The translations under genes were made by a program, and so were the position numbers. The notes under the pieces were generated by a model. It was not told the DNA's origin and made no database searches. It was given only the letters and a program-made list of their open reading frames with translations. DNA of 64,000 nucleotides. Origin: Metabacillus mangrovi (GTDB taxonomy: Bacteria > Bacillota > Bacilli > Bacillales > Bacillaceae). Below, piece after piece: positions 24,755 to 33,029 of this stretch. The stretch lies in contig NZ_WMIB01000007.1 of assembly GCF_009711125.1 (NCBI RefSeq), positions 62,001 through 126,000 on the forward strand, read 5' to 3'. The first letter of the stretch is position 1; each line of letters begins with the position of its first letter.

Positions 24755-25096
24755 TCAATCATTCTGGCTTGCTGCGTTCCTCAGCTTTCGAATAATCGAG
24801 GTGATGATGCTGATTTCATCCTGCGAAACCGTTTGTCCATCCAATACAACATCGTATTTTACGAGAAGGTTGTTGGATTGCAGGTCGATGACTTCTTTGC
24901 TCCGGGTATCCGAGACAAGCAAATCACTGATTTCCACTCCATACACCTCTGCGATTTTCTTCAAAAGTGAAATTGAGGGAACATACAGTCCCCGTTCAAT
25001 TTTTGATAGATTGCTGTAGTCATAATTTACTTTTTTGGCAAGGCTTTGAAGGGTATCGCCATTGCATTTTCTGATTTCTTTTATACGGTTTTCCAT
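24755..25096 (-). CDS. XRE family helix-turn-helix regulator
   Basis: 113 residues. HTH_3 domain over residues 3-60: IKEIRKCNGDTLQSLAKKVNYDYSNLSKIERGLYVPSISLLKKIAEVYGVEISDLL. The C-terminal half (LQSNNLLVKYDVVLDG...SIITSIIRKLRNAAS) is a possible ligand or dimerisation segment. It is transcribed in the same direction as the DJ-1 gene 48 bp downstream and may control it. Not part of a recognisable phage or toxin module. Confidence 0.82.
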   Translation of the reverse strand: MENRIKEIRKCNGDTLQSLAKKVNYDYSNLSKIERGLYVPSISLLKKIAEVYGVEISDLLVSDTRSKEVIDLQSNNLLVKYDVVLDGQTVSQDEISIITSIIRKLRNAASQND

Positions 25097-25310
25097 ACGA
25101 ACGACCTCACTTCTATCCTATTGTACCTATTGGCCGCTGCATAGTGAATATTGCAATGTTTATTTGGGTATTCTAGAAAATTTTAATGTGGTTTTGGTGA
25201 CAATAACCAAATTTACGCATAGATTATTGATGAGGATACCTTTTAAAGGAAACCTCTTCTCACTTCTTCTACGCATTGCTTTGAGGGGCAATGCCTTCCT
25301 TCTGACATAT

Positions 25311-25371
25311 AAAAAAGAACAGAAGAAACTGTGCCTGTGTATTAGCGGGACAGTTTCCCCTGTTCTTTTTG
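25311..25371 (-). terminator. Long terminator hairpin ending the ABC exporter unit
   Basis: Reverse strand: AAAAAGAACAG..GAAACTGT pairs with ACAGTTTC..CTGTTCTTTTTT, about 18 bp of stem with one internal mismatch pair. It overlaps the last codons of the 40-residue ORF at 25342-25464. Confidence 0.85.
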
Positions 25372-25464
25372 ATTTCCTTCCAGAAGGCTTGTGTGAAACA
25401 TTCCTCTGGCGGTTTTTTTCCCGAACCAGTCTGCGGTCTGTTCAAGCCATGCTGATATCTTCAT
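25342..25464 (-). CDS. Candidate 40-residue peptide gene
   Basis: ATG 25464 to TAA 25342 on the reverse strand. GGAGGTG lies 8 nt upstream of the start, as good a ribosome site as any in the window. The peptide begins MKISAWLEQTADWFGKKTAR and continues with a His/Leu/Lys-rich tail; the first half can form an amphipathic helix. Its stop lies inside the terminator stem. It is 78 bp downstream of the ABC pair. I do not recognise it; a small membrane-associated or regulatory peptide is possible. Confidence 0.5.
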   Translation of the reverse strand: MKISAWLEQTADWFGKKTARGMFHTSLLEGNQKEQGKLSR

Positions 25465-25541
25465 CAAGGTCACACCTCCAGCACATATCAATGTGTTAAG
25501 GTTATACCCTTGATTCACCCGAATGAATCTTATTTTAGAAG

Positions 25542-27323
25542 TTATCCGATCTCTTCAGCAGATTGATATAGGCGGTAGTAGGCACCCCGGTTCTCCATCA
25601 GCTGCTGATGGGAGCCTTTTTCAGCGATTTCCCCTTTGTCCATTACGATAATCTGATCGGCCTGCTGAATGGTATTGAGGCGATGGGCGATCACGAAACT
25701 GGTGCGTCCTTTCATCAGCTTTTTCAGGGCATCCTGTATTTTCATTTCAGTAATGGTGTCGATGCTGCTTGTTGCTTCGTCCAGGATAAGCACAACGGGA
25801 TCAGACAGGATTGCCCTAGAGATGGACAGGAGCTGTCTTTGCCCCTGGCTGATGCCTGTGCCATCCTGCTTGAGGATGGTGTCGTATTGCTTTGGCAGCT
25901 TTATGATAAAGGAGTGGGCATTGGCCTGTTTTGCGGCCTCCTCCACCTCATGATCGGCTGCATCAAGACGGCCGTAACGGATGTTTTCCCTGATGGTTCC
26001 TTCAAAAAGAAAAGGATCCTGCAGGACAAACCCCATGTTTTTCCTCAGTGATGCCCGGCTGACTTCCGCAAGGTCAATTCCATCAGCGGTAATGGCACCC
26101 GAGGTTGGATCATAAAACCGGGACAGCAGGTTGATTATGGTCGTTTTACCGGCACCGGTGGCTCCGACAAAGGCCGTCATTTCTCCTTTAGAAGCTTGAA
26201 AGCTTATTTTTTTCAAGATGGGAGTTCCGTGGTCGTAGCCAAAGGATACATCCCGGAAGACGATGGTGCCTTCTGTTATTCCATGCGGCAGCCCCTTCGC
26301 TTTTTCCTGCTCCTCTTCCTCTTCATCCATGATTTCAAAAACACGTTCAGCACCCGCTACAGCGGAGAGAATCGTATTAAACTGGTTCGCCAGGTCATTG
26401 AGCGGTCTTGTAAATTGCCTTGAGTACTCTACGAAAATGACGATCGTTCCAATGGTAATCATGCCTTTAATGGCGAGATATCCGCCTGCTGCAGCGATGA
26501 TGGCAAAGCTTAGATTGTTCAGGACGTTCATGAGCTTCGGGATGAAGCCTGAGTATGTCTGCGCCCAAAATCCAGCTTCCCTTAGTCTGGCGCTCTTTTC
26601 CAGAAATTCCTCTGTTACTCTCTCCTCCTGTGAAAAAGCTTTAACAATTTTCTGGCCAGAGAATGTCTCTTCGATGTATCCATTCAATGAGCCGAGATGC
26701 TTTTGCTGCTCTTTAAACTTTTTTCCTGTCCGCTTTGTAATCCATTTCATCCCAAAAAACATAAGTGGAATAATGGTCATGGAAAGAGCGGTCAGAACAG
26801 GACTCAGAATCAGCATCATGACAACTGTTCCTGCAAGTGTCAGGACGCTTGAGAGAATCTGGATAAAAGAGCTGTTTAACGTCTGACTGACGTTGTCGAT
26901 GTCATTCGTTACCCTGCTCATCAGCTCACCGTGCTGTCTTTTATCAAAAAAAGCGATGGGCAGCTTTTGAAAATGTTCAAAAAGTGCGGTTCTCATCCGG
27001 TAGACAGCCCGCTGTGCGATCCCGGCCATCCAATAGTTCTGCAGCCAGGTGGACAGGGAGAACCCGGCGTAAATAGCTCCGAGCAGCACCAGCTGCCAGC
27101 CTAAGCCGGCTGTTTCAGCAGGTACAATGTATCGGTCGATGGTCTGTCCGATCATGTACGGTCCCAGAAGACCGAGTCCCGAGCTTGCTGTGACCATGAA
27201 AACAACCAGTCCAAGCAGGCGTCTGTTCCCGGACATGTATGTCCAGATGCGCTTTACGACCGCTGCCCAGTTGGCTGGACGCGGCGGCTTCTTGCCGGTT
27301 ATCTGATGGTTAGAGGGCCTCAT
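25542..27323 (-). CDS. Heterodimeric ABC exporter subunit with catalytic NBD (YfiC-like)
   Basis: 593 residues: six-helix ABC_membrane domain (about 30-320) and NBD. Walker A GATGAGKTT, Walker B VLILDEATSS with catalytic Glu, and H-loop IAHRLNT are intact, but the signature is ISQGQRQ instead of LSGGQ. It therefore supplies the functional Walker site of the consensus ATP site, completed by the LSGGQ of its partner. It overlaps the partner gene's end by 14 bp. Lipid or drug export is typical. The size pair 575/593 resembles B. subtilis YfiB/YfiC. Confidence 0.88.
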   Translation of the reverse strand: MRPSNHQITGKKPPRPANWAAVVKRIWTYMSGNRRLLGLVVFMVTASSGLGLLGPYMIGQTIDRYIVPAETAGLGWQLVLLGAIYAGFSLSTWLQNYWMAGIAQRAVYRMRTALFEHFQKLPIAFFDKRQHGELMSRVTNDIDNVSQTLNSSFIQILSSVLTLAGTVVMMLILSPVLTALSMTIIPLMFFGMKWITKRTGKKFKEQQKHLGSLNGYIEETFSGQKIVKAFSQEERVTEEFLEKSARLREAGFWAQTYSGFIPKLMNVLNNLSFAIIAAAGGYLAIKGMITIGTIVIFVEYSRQFTRPLNDLANQFNTILSAVAGAERVFEIMDEEEEEQEKAKGLPHGITEGTIVFRDVSFGYDHGTPILKKISFQASKGEMTAFVGATGAGKTTIINLLSRFYDPTSGAITADGIDLAEVSRASLRKNMGFVLQDPFLFEGTIRENIRYGRLDAADHEVEEAAKQANAHSFIIKLPKQYDTILKQDGTGISQGQRQLLSISRAILSDPVVLILDEATSSIDTITEMKIQDALKKLMKGRTSFVIAHRLNTIQQADQIIVMDKGEIAEKGSHQQLMENRGAYYRLYQSAEEIG

Positions 27324-29037
27324 GCATCGTTACCCCCTCTGATTGGGATTGCCAGATGCGGCGGTACATATCTGATCTGTCCAGAAGTTCTTTATGGGAT
27401 CCGCATGCAGCCATTTCCCCTTCATCCAGCAGGAGAATCTGATCGGAAACGGATGCTGTACTGATTTTCTGGGTGATCATGATTACCGTACACGAATAGG
27501 TGCTGATTGCCTGGAGGAGTTTCCGTTCCGTTTGGAGATCAAGTGCGCTTGTACTGTCATCGAGCAGGAGGATCGCCGGCTTTCGGATGAGCGCCCGGGC
27601 GATGGAGAGCCGCTGCTTCTGCCCGCCGGACAGGTTCACTCCCTTTTGACCGACCAATGTGTCATATCCGTCCGGCAGAGATGCAATGGTATCATGAATC
27701 TGGGCATCTTTTGCCGCCTGAACGACTTCATCTATCGATGCATCGGGACGCCCCCACATAATGTTGTCCTTTACCGTTCCTGTAAAAAGCATGGACTCCT
27801 GCGGAACATATCCAATGCCGCTGCGCAAATCTTTAAGCCTGTACGTTTCCACTTCGTGCCCATTGATCAGCACTTTTCCCTTTGAAGGTTCATACAGCCG
27901 AGGGATAAGCTGAAACAGAGTGGATTTCCCGGAGCCGGTAGAGCCCATGATGGCTGTAGAGGTTCCTGCTTCAGCAGTAAAACTGATGTTAGCAAGCACC
28001 GGGGTGTCCATTTCAGGATAATGAAAACCAACATTGCGGAACTCGACTCTCCCATCTGCTGCATGACTGGCAGTCCCCTGCCCTTCTAAAAGGTGCGATT
28101 CCGTCTCAAGCACCTCTGCTACCCGCTGGGATGAAGCACGGGTCCGTGAGAAAGCCATGATGATAAAAGAAAACATGGAGATGGCAGCTGTAATCCTAAG
28201 CGCATAGTTCACAACGGCCACTACTTCCCCAACCTTTGCTCCCCCTGCAGCTGCCTCAGATGCTCCAAACCAGAGAATCGCAATGATTCCCGCGTTCATG
28301 ACAAAATAGAGCACCGGCATCGTCATTTCAATCAGCCGGAGCACGGAGGCGGTCCTTTTCCGAAGATCTTCAGCTGCTCCTGTAAACCGCTTGATCTCAT
28401 ACCCGGAATTGAGAAAGGCTTTAATGATCCGCATGCCTGAAAGATTTTCTTTCATTACGCCATTCACACGGTCAAGCCTCTCCTGCACAGCGCGGAACAT
28501 CGCTCCCCCGGTCTTCATCACCCAAAGGAGGAAGAAGATCAGGATCGGGATGGCAATAACAAGAATCATGGCCAGACGGGCATTGACGAACAGCGCCATA
28601 ACCGTTCCTCCAATCACAAGGAGCGGGGCACGGATCATAATCCTCAGACTCATAAAGACTGTCATCTGGATCGTATTAACATCATTCGTGACCCGTGTAA
28701 TGAGAGAGGAAGGCTGAAATTCATCCAGGTTGGAGAATGCAAAGGACTGTACTTTTTTAAAGAGGCTGCTGCGGATATCATAGGCAAACCCCTGGCTGAC
28801 CCGGCTTGCCAGAAATGAATTTGTAATACCGGAGGCGAAAGCCAGAACTGACATGGCCAGAAGCACACCGCCCCACAGCCACACCGTGCCCAAATCTTTT
28901 TGCAGGATCCCCTCATCGATGATCCTGGCAATGATCAGAGGCTGCAGCAATTCAACCGCAAGCTCTGCAAGCATGAGCAAAAGAGCCAGTCCCGCAGGAA
29001 GGCGGTACGGTTTTAAAAATGAAAACACCCTTGTCAT
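27310..29037 (-). CDS. Heterodimeric ABC exporter subunit with degenerate NBD (YfiB-like)
   Basis: 575 residues, same half-transporter layout. Walker A GSTGSGKST and signature LSGGQKQR are intact, but the Walker B acid is Asp (LLLDDSTSALD) and the H-loop His is replaced by Gln (ITQKIST). These changes are the hallmark of the degenerate site in heterodimeric exporters. It is the first gene of the operon; AAGGGAT precedes its ATG. The two NBDs complement each other exactly, so the pump is expected to work. Confidence 0.88.
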   Translation of the reverse strand: MTRVFSFLKPYRLPAGLALLLMLAELAVELLQPLIIARIIDEGILQKDLGTVWLWGGVLLAMSVLAFASGITNSFLASRVSQGFAYDIRSSLFKKVQSFAFSNLDEFQPSSLITRVTNDVNTIQMTVFMSLRIMIRAPLLVIGGTVMALFVNARLAMILVIAIPILIFFLLWVMKTGGAMFRAVQERLDRVNGVMKENLSGMRIIKAFLNSGYEIKRFTGAAEDLRKRTASVLRLIEMTMPVLYFVMNAGIIAILWFGASEAAAGGAKVGEVVAVVNYALRITAAISMFSFIIMAFSRTRASSQRVAEVLETESHLLEGQGTASHAADGRVEFRNVGFHYPEMDTPVLANISFTAEAGTSTAIMGSTGSGKSTLFQLIPRLYEPSKGKVLINGHEVETYRLKDLRSGIGYVPQESMLFTGTVKDNIMWGRPDASIDEVVQAAKDAQIHDTIASLPDGYDTLVGQKGVNLSGGQKQRLSIARALIRKPAILLLDDSTSALDLQTERKLLQAISTYSCTVIMITQKISTASVSDQILLLDEGEMAACGSHKELLDRSDMYRRIWQSQSEGVTMHEAL

Positions 29038-29225
29038 GTTATCCCTTCTCTATGTATGGTTTGTTTCTTCTATCATATCCTTATGCAGGAAATTATTTAA
29101 TTATTTTGATTCGGAAACGGTGAAAAATACGGCAGGGCACCCTGCAGCTGCTCATTCTTCTTCGAAACCTCCTATCTTCCAGTTTTTCAAACCTGCACAC
29201 AGCAGCAGCGCTTGTTTCCACAAAA

Positions 29226-29263
29226 AAAATGCAGACACCCATGTAGGTGTCTGCACATTTTTT
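29226..29263 (-). terminator. Terminator of the DsbA-like gene
   Basis: TGCAGACACC and GGTGTCTGCA pair around CATGTA, flanked by A and T runs on both sides; the reverse-strand T run follows the DsbA-like stop. Confidence 0.9.
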
Positions 29264-29954
29264 ATTGATCCGTTTCTTTTGCTGCCTGATCCACTCTGGT
29301 CTTTAAGTCCTCCCAATTTCGTCCGAGAAACATCTTTTCATTTACGAACAAGGTCGGAGTAGAGGTCACACCCAGCTTTTGTGACAGGGCATCGTCTTCA
29401 TTTGCTTCAAGCTTGCCTTCCTTATTGTCGTAGGAAGCGACTACCTGCTTCACTTCTTCTTCCGTAGCCATTGTGCTTAGCAGGTTAATCAGATAATCTT
29501 TTTTAAATATATCTTTAGTTTCAGCCTCCGGATTGTCGGGCTGTGCAGCATACAGCTTTTCATGGAACTCCCAGAACCGCTCATTTCCAAGGTTCAAGTA
29601 GACACTTTCTGCAAAATCAGCCGAACGGTAGGAGTCGACGTTAATAAACGGATGGTGGAAAAAGTAGAATTGCACCTTTCCTGTCTGAATCAGTTCCTTA
29701 TCGATCTGCTTGAAAAGCGTTTCGTTAAACCTTTTGCACGCAGGGCATTTATAATCTCCAAATTCAACAATCTTTACCGGGGCATCTTTATCCCCCAGAT
29801 AAGGCTGGTCCTCGTATGTGATCATGCCGGGCTTGCTCATTGAAGATTGATTGTATCCATAATAAAGGCCGCCAATCAGCATGGCGAGCAGGATGGCAAA
29901 CAGCAGTCCAAAAACGAACGGCTTCTGGGAAAAGGTATTCTGGTCCTTCTTCAT
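29262..29954 (-). CDS. Membrane-anchored DsbA family thiol oxidoreductase (BdbD-like)
   Basis: 230 residues from ATG 29954. One N-terminal anchor helix (about 13-34), then a thioredoxin fold with active site Cys70-Pro-Ala-Cys73 (GDYKCPACKRF), a helical insertion, and cis-Pro loop TSTPTLFVN. B. subtilis BdbD has the same shape (222 residues, CPSC). It faces outside and makes or isomerises disulfides in exported proteins. The usual DsbB-like partner BdbC is not adjacent. Monocistronic. Confidence 0.86.
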   Translation of the reverse strand: MKKDQNTFSQKPFVFGLLFAILLAMLIGGLYYGYNQSSMSKPGMITYEDQPYLGDKDAPVKIVEFGDYKCPACKRFNETLFKQIDKELIQTGKVQFYFFHHPFINVDSYRSADFAESVYLNLGNERFWEFHEKLYAAQPDNPEAETKDIFKKDYLINLLSTMATEEEVKQVVASYDNKEGKLEANEDDALSQKLGVTSTPTLFVNEKMFLGRNWEDLKTRVDQAAKETDQ

Positions 29955-30059
29955 ATACTCACTTCCTATTTGTACTTTTCGAGCCTGCAAGCTCTCCTTA
30001 TTTTACAATACAGGATAATCGGCTATGCAGCTTCAGATTAAATGACGGCTTTATGAACA

Positions 30060-30512
30060 TTACCTGCGCTGTTCCTTGTTCAGCCTGTTAAGCTGGGTCT
30101 GACGGATCGCCTGATTGATCACTTCTGAAAAGACGAGGCCGATCGCGATGGAGCCGGATACCATAAACGCTTTTGCGGCGAGTGTCAGTGCGGTGTTGTA
30201 ATCGTTCTCTACGAAGTTCCTCATCGCATCATACGCCATCCCGCCCGGTACAAGCGGAATGACTCCGGCGACACTGAAGATGATAACCGGTGTTTTATAG
30301 ATTTTGGAGAAGATCTGGCCTGTGACAGCGATAACGAACGAAGCAGCCACAGTGGAGAATACTGCATCCAGATGATTTTCTACCATGATAAAATAGATGA
30401 TCCACCCGAGCATTCCGACAAAGCCGCATTTAATAAGGGATTTGCGGGGTGCATTAAAGATCATCCCGAATGCTGCGGATGCGATAAAGCTTGTGATAAG
30501 CTGCTGAATCAA
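30060..30512 (-). CDS. Threonine/serine exporter subunit, ThrE C-terminal half (YjjB-like)
   Basis: 150 residues, four to five helices of the ThrE_2 family: ITSFIASAAFGMIFNAPRK, then the motif VIPLVPGGMAYDAMRNFVENDY. This VPG motif parallels the one in the partner subunit. Encoded 12 bp downstream of the larger subunit. Together they correspond to the fused ThrE exporter of actinobacteria or the YjjP/YjjB pair. Confidence 0.85.
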   Translation of the reverse strand: MIQQLITSFIASAAFGMIFNAPRKSLIKCGFVGMLGWIIYFIMVENHLDAVFSTVAASFVIAVTGQIFSKIYKTPVIIFSVAGVIPLVPGGMAYDAMRNFVENDYNTALTLAAKAFMVSGSIAIGLVFSEVINQAIRQTQLNRLNKEQRR

Positions 30513-30524
30513 ACCAAATCCCCC

Positions 30525-31292
30525 TTAGACGGCAAAAAGTGAAAACACAAGAGCTATACCGGAACCGATGGCGAAGGCTGTTAAAAAAGCTTCCGCCCCT
30601 TTCGAAAGACCGGACACAAGATGTCCTGCCATTAGATCCCTCACTGCATTGGTGATAAGAAGACCCGGGACGAGCGGCATGACAGAACCGATAATGATTT
30701 TATCCACTTCAAGTCCAGTGCCGGTTTTTACAAAAATAAAGGCAATCAGACCGATGATAAAAGAAGCGATAAATTCCGAAAAGAATTTAATCGGAACGAG
30801 CCTGTGGAAATAAATCAGGCTGATAAACCCTGTTCCTCCCGCTATCACTGCCGGCAGGAAATCCACCCATTTTCCGAGGAACATGATCAGAAAGCACCCG
30901 CTTGAAACCGCAGCAGCCAGTGCCTGCAGCCAGAAGGGATACGTATGCTTCGCCTGCTCGACTTCCTTTAAGCTTTCATACGCTTCATCTGCTGTCAGTT
31001 CGCGGCTGCTGATCTTCCGTGAAATTCCATTAACGAGTGCCACCTTCTCAAGGTCCGTCGTCCGCTCTGCGATGCGGATCAGCTTCGTCTTTGTCGGCTC
31101 TTTTCCTTCTACCGAAAAAATGATCCCGGTCGGTGTTACGTAGCTGTGGGAATGACTGAATCCAAACGCAGAAGCCATCCTCGTCATCGTATCCTCAACC
31201 CGGTACGTCTCCGCTCCGCTTTGCAGCATGATCTTGCCGGCGAGAAGGCAGACATCCATAATTTCATATGTAAAGGTCAATTGTTTATCCAT
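30525..31292 (-). CDS. Threonine/serine exporter subunit, ThrE N-terminal half (YjjP-like)
   Basis: 255 residues. Soluble N-terminal region (about 1-110) with GAETYRVEDTMTRMASAFGF and YVTPTGIIFS, then five helices with the motif VMPLVPGLLITNAVRDLMAGH. This is the ThrE_1 (DUF1212) family. Exports small amino acids or related organic acids. First gene of a two-gene operon. Confidence 0.86.
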   Translation of the reverse strand: MDKQLTFTYEIMDVCLLAGKIMLQSGAETYRVEDTMTRMASAFGFSHSHSYVTPTGIIFSVEGKEPTKTKLIRIAERTTDLEKVALVNGISRKISSRELTADEAYESLKEVEQAKHTYPFWLQALAAAVSSGCFLIMFLGKWVDFLPAVIAGGTGFISLIYFHRLVPIKFFSEFIASFIIGLIAFIFVKTGTGLEVDKIIIGSVMPLVPGLLITNAVRDLMAGHLVSGLSKGAEAFLTAFAIGSGIALVFSLFAV

Positions 31293-31458
31293 AGCATTCT
31301 CCCTGCATGTTCAATGTGAAGCACCTATAGTGTAGCGGAAAATAACCAAAGGAACAATTTTTAGATTTTTTCCAGTTCAAGCAGGAATTTAGACCTACAG
31401 CGAAGAAAAAGGTAATTCTGGAAAATCTTAAATGACAGACACCTTTGAAAGGATACGA

Positions 31459-32019
31459 ATGATGAGACGCAGCATCCAATCAGCAGCACTGTTTGCCGCT
31501 TTTTTATCAGGCTGCAGCGCCCAATCCGCTGAGTTGATCAAACCAGCCCCGCCGGCTACTGTTCTCAAGCCTAAAGTTCCAGTTCTCATCCAGGAAGATG
31601 TGAAGACTGTGATTGAGCCGGCTCCGGTAAACGGATCCGGAAGCCTGCAGTTTCCGCAGGACGATGAGAAAGAGATTATGGCGGTGCTGAACGAGCACTT
31701 AGCCGCCTATAATACAAAGGATTTAAACTCATATATGAATACTTTGTCCAAAACAGCCCAAGGCTTTCACTATGAAACCGAAAGAGTTCATATGGCCCGC
31801 GTTTTTACGGACCTGGACCGCACCATGCAAGTAAAAGATGCAAGAATTTACAAAACCGGGGAGGATTTAAAATCTGCGGCTGTTTACGCGCGGCTCCATA
31901 TTTCTTCTTCGAGACAGGCGCTGTCAGCTGAATATGAAGCAATTGTTATTTTCAAAAAGGATCCGGACGGTTGGAAAATGTCTGCTACTATAAACCTTCC
32001 GAATCTATTGGACTCTTAA
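31459..32019 (+). CDS. Lipoprotein with NTF2-like domain
   Basis: 186 residues from ATG 31459 behind AAAGGA. Lipobox AAFLSGC gives a lipid-modified Cys near residue 19. A proline-rich linker (KPAPPATVLKPKVPVL) leads to an NTF2/SnoaL-like domain of about 110 residues (EIMAVLNEHLAAYNTKDLNSYMNTL...YEAIVIFKKDPDGWKMSATIN). Exposed on the outer membrane face. Role unknown. It is followed after 70 bp by the RsbR paralogue, with its own promoter possible. Confidence 0.78.
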   Translation: MMRRSIQSAALFAAFLSGCSAQSAELIKPAPPATVLKPKVPVLIQEDVKTVIEPAPVNGSGSLQFPQDDEKEIMAVLNEHLAAYNTKDLNSYMNTLSKTAQGFHYETERVHMARVFTDLDRTMQVKDARIYKTGEDLKSAAVYARLHISSSRQALSAEYEAIVIFKKDPDGWKMSATINLPNLLDS

Positions 32020-32089
32020 TTTTTCTGTTATAATTTGTACATCAAACCAATTCGCCTGAAAGATTAGCAGACTTACAAGGAGATTTTAA

Positions 32090-32935
32090 ATGGAGACAAA
32101 AGCGAGAGCACTATATACCTACCTTGTGGAAAATGCCCCGGAATTTACGGAAGAATGGTACAAACATCAGACCGTTAAACCTGGATCTGACTACTCCATT
32201 GATGCTCCAGAGCACGTTGTGAACAAAATTAAAGAGCAGAATATGAATTATGTAAAGCTTGTTGCAAAATCGCTTGACCAAACGTACGAAGAAATGACCG
32301 GTTCAATCGGTGCCTGGACAAAAAAGACGGCTGCCGACCGTGCACAGTCCCGTACATCCATTGCAGAAGTAACAAGGAACTTCGGTGTATTCCGGCGGAC
32401 GTTCTGGATCTTTATCGAGCGCTTTACTGAACAGACAGATCTGAATTTAACTCTGAAGGATATCCTGTACTGGGAAAAGAAGCTGAACACAGCTCTCGAT
32501 TATGTGATCGAGTCTTTTGCAAGTGAATTCATGAAAATTATTGTTGCACGGCTTGAAGCCCAATCCTCACTGATCAATGAACTGAGTTCTCCTGTGATTC
32601 AGTTGACAGACGAGATCGGTCTCCTGCCGATCATCGGTGATATCGATACAGCACGGGCCAAATCCATCCTGGAATCCAGCCTGCAGAGAAGCATTGACCT
32701 CCGGATTAATGTACTCGTTTTGGACCTGTCAGGAGTCATCACTGTCGATACGATGGTGGCGAAGGAGATTTTCCAGCTGGTTGAATCCCTAAAGCTGATC
32801 GGAGTGGAAACCGTCATCAGCGGAATCCGCCCTGAGGTTGCCCAGACCGCCATTCAGCTCGGTGTTGACTTTTCCGGCATCCGTACGGAAAGCTCTCTTC
32901 AAAAAGCACTAAGCAAAATGACGGTCAGCCGTTAA
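32090..32935 (+). CDS. RsbR paralogue, stressosome scaffold protein
   Basis: 281 residues. N-terminal all-helical (non-heme globin-like) sensor of about 150 residues, then a STAS domain: SSPVIQLTDEIGLLPIIGDIDTARAKSILE, LDLSGVITVDTMVAKEIFQLV, GVETVISGIRPEVAQTAIQLGVDF. Thr/Ser positions in these motifs correspond to the RsbT-phosphorylated sites of RsbRA. Such paralogues assemble the 1.8-MDa stressosome with RsbS and control sigma-B. No rsbS or rsbT is nearby, as is usual for RsbRB, RsbRC and RsbRD. Closest by length is RsbRD (YqhA). Confidence 0.88.
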   Translation: METKARALYTYLVENAPEFTEEWYKHQTVKPGSDYSIDAPEHVVNKIKEQNMNYVKLVAKSLDQTYEEMTGSIGAWTKKTAADRAQSRTSIAEVTRNFGVFRRTFWIFIERFTEQTDLNLTLKDILYWEKKLNTALDYVIESFASEFMKIIVARLEAQSSLINELSSPVIQLTDEIGLLPIIGDIDTARAKSILESSLQRSIDLRINVLVLDLSGVITVDTMVAKEIFQLVESLKLIGVETVISGIRPEVAQTAIQLGVDFSGIRTESSLQKALSKMTVSR

Positions 32936-33000
32936 AAATCCATTCGGGCTGAATAAGCGGACAGTCTGATGAACTTAGAATCCGCGATTTTATACAGCTT

Positions 33001-33029
33001 AAGGCTGCCGGAACCGGCAGCCTTTTTTT
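33001..33029 (+). terminator. Terminator after the RsbR paralogue
   Basis: AAGGCTGCCGG and CCGGCAGCCTT pair with a 2-nt loop and T7 tail; it abuts the stop of the convergent EAL gene. Confidence 0.9.

Noticed and set aside
25062-25499. 145-codon forward ORF in the gap between XRE and ABC genes
   Set aside because: No ribosome site; overlaps the terminator and the better-supported reverse-strand 40-codon ORF.
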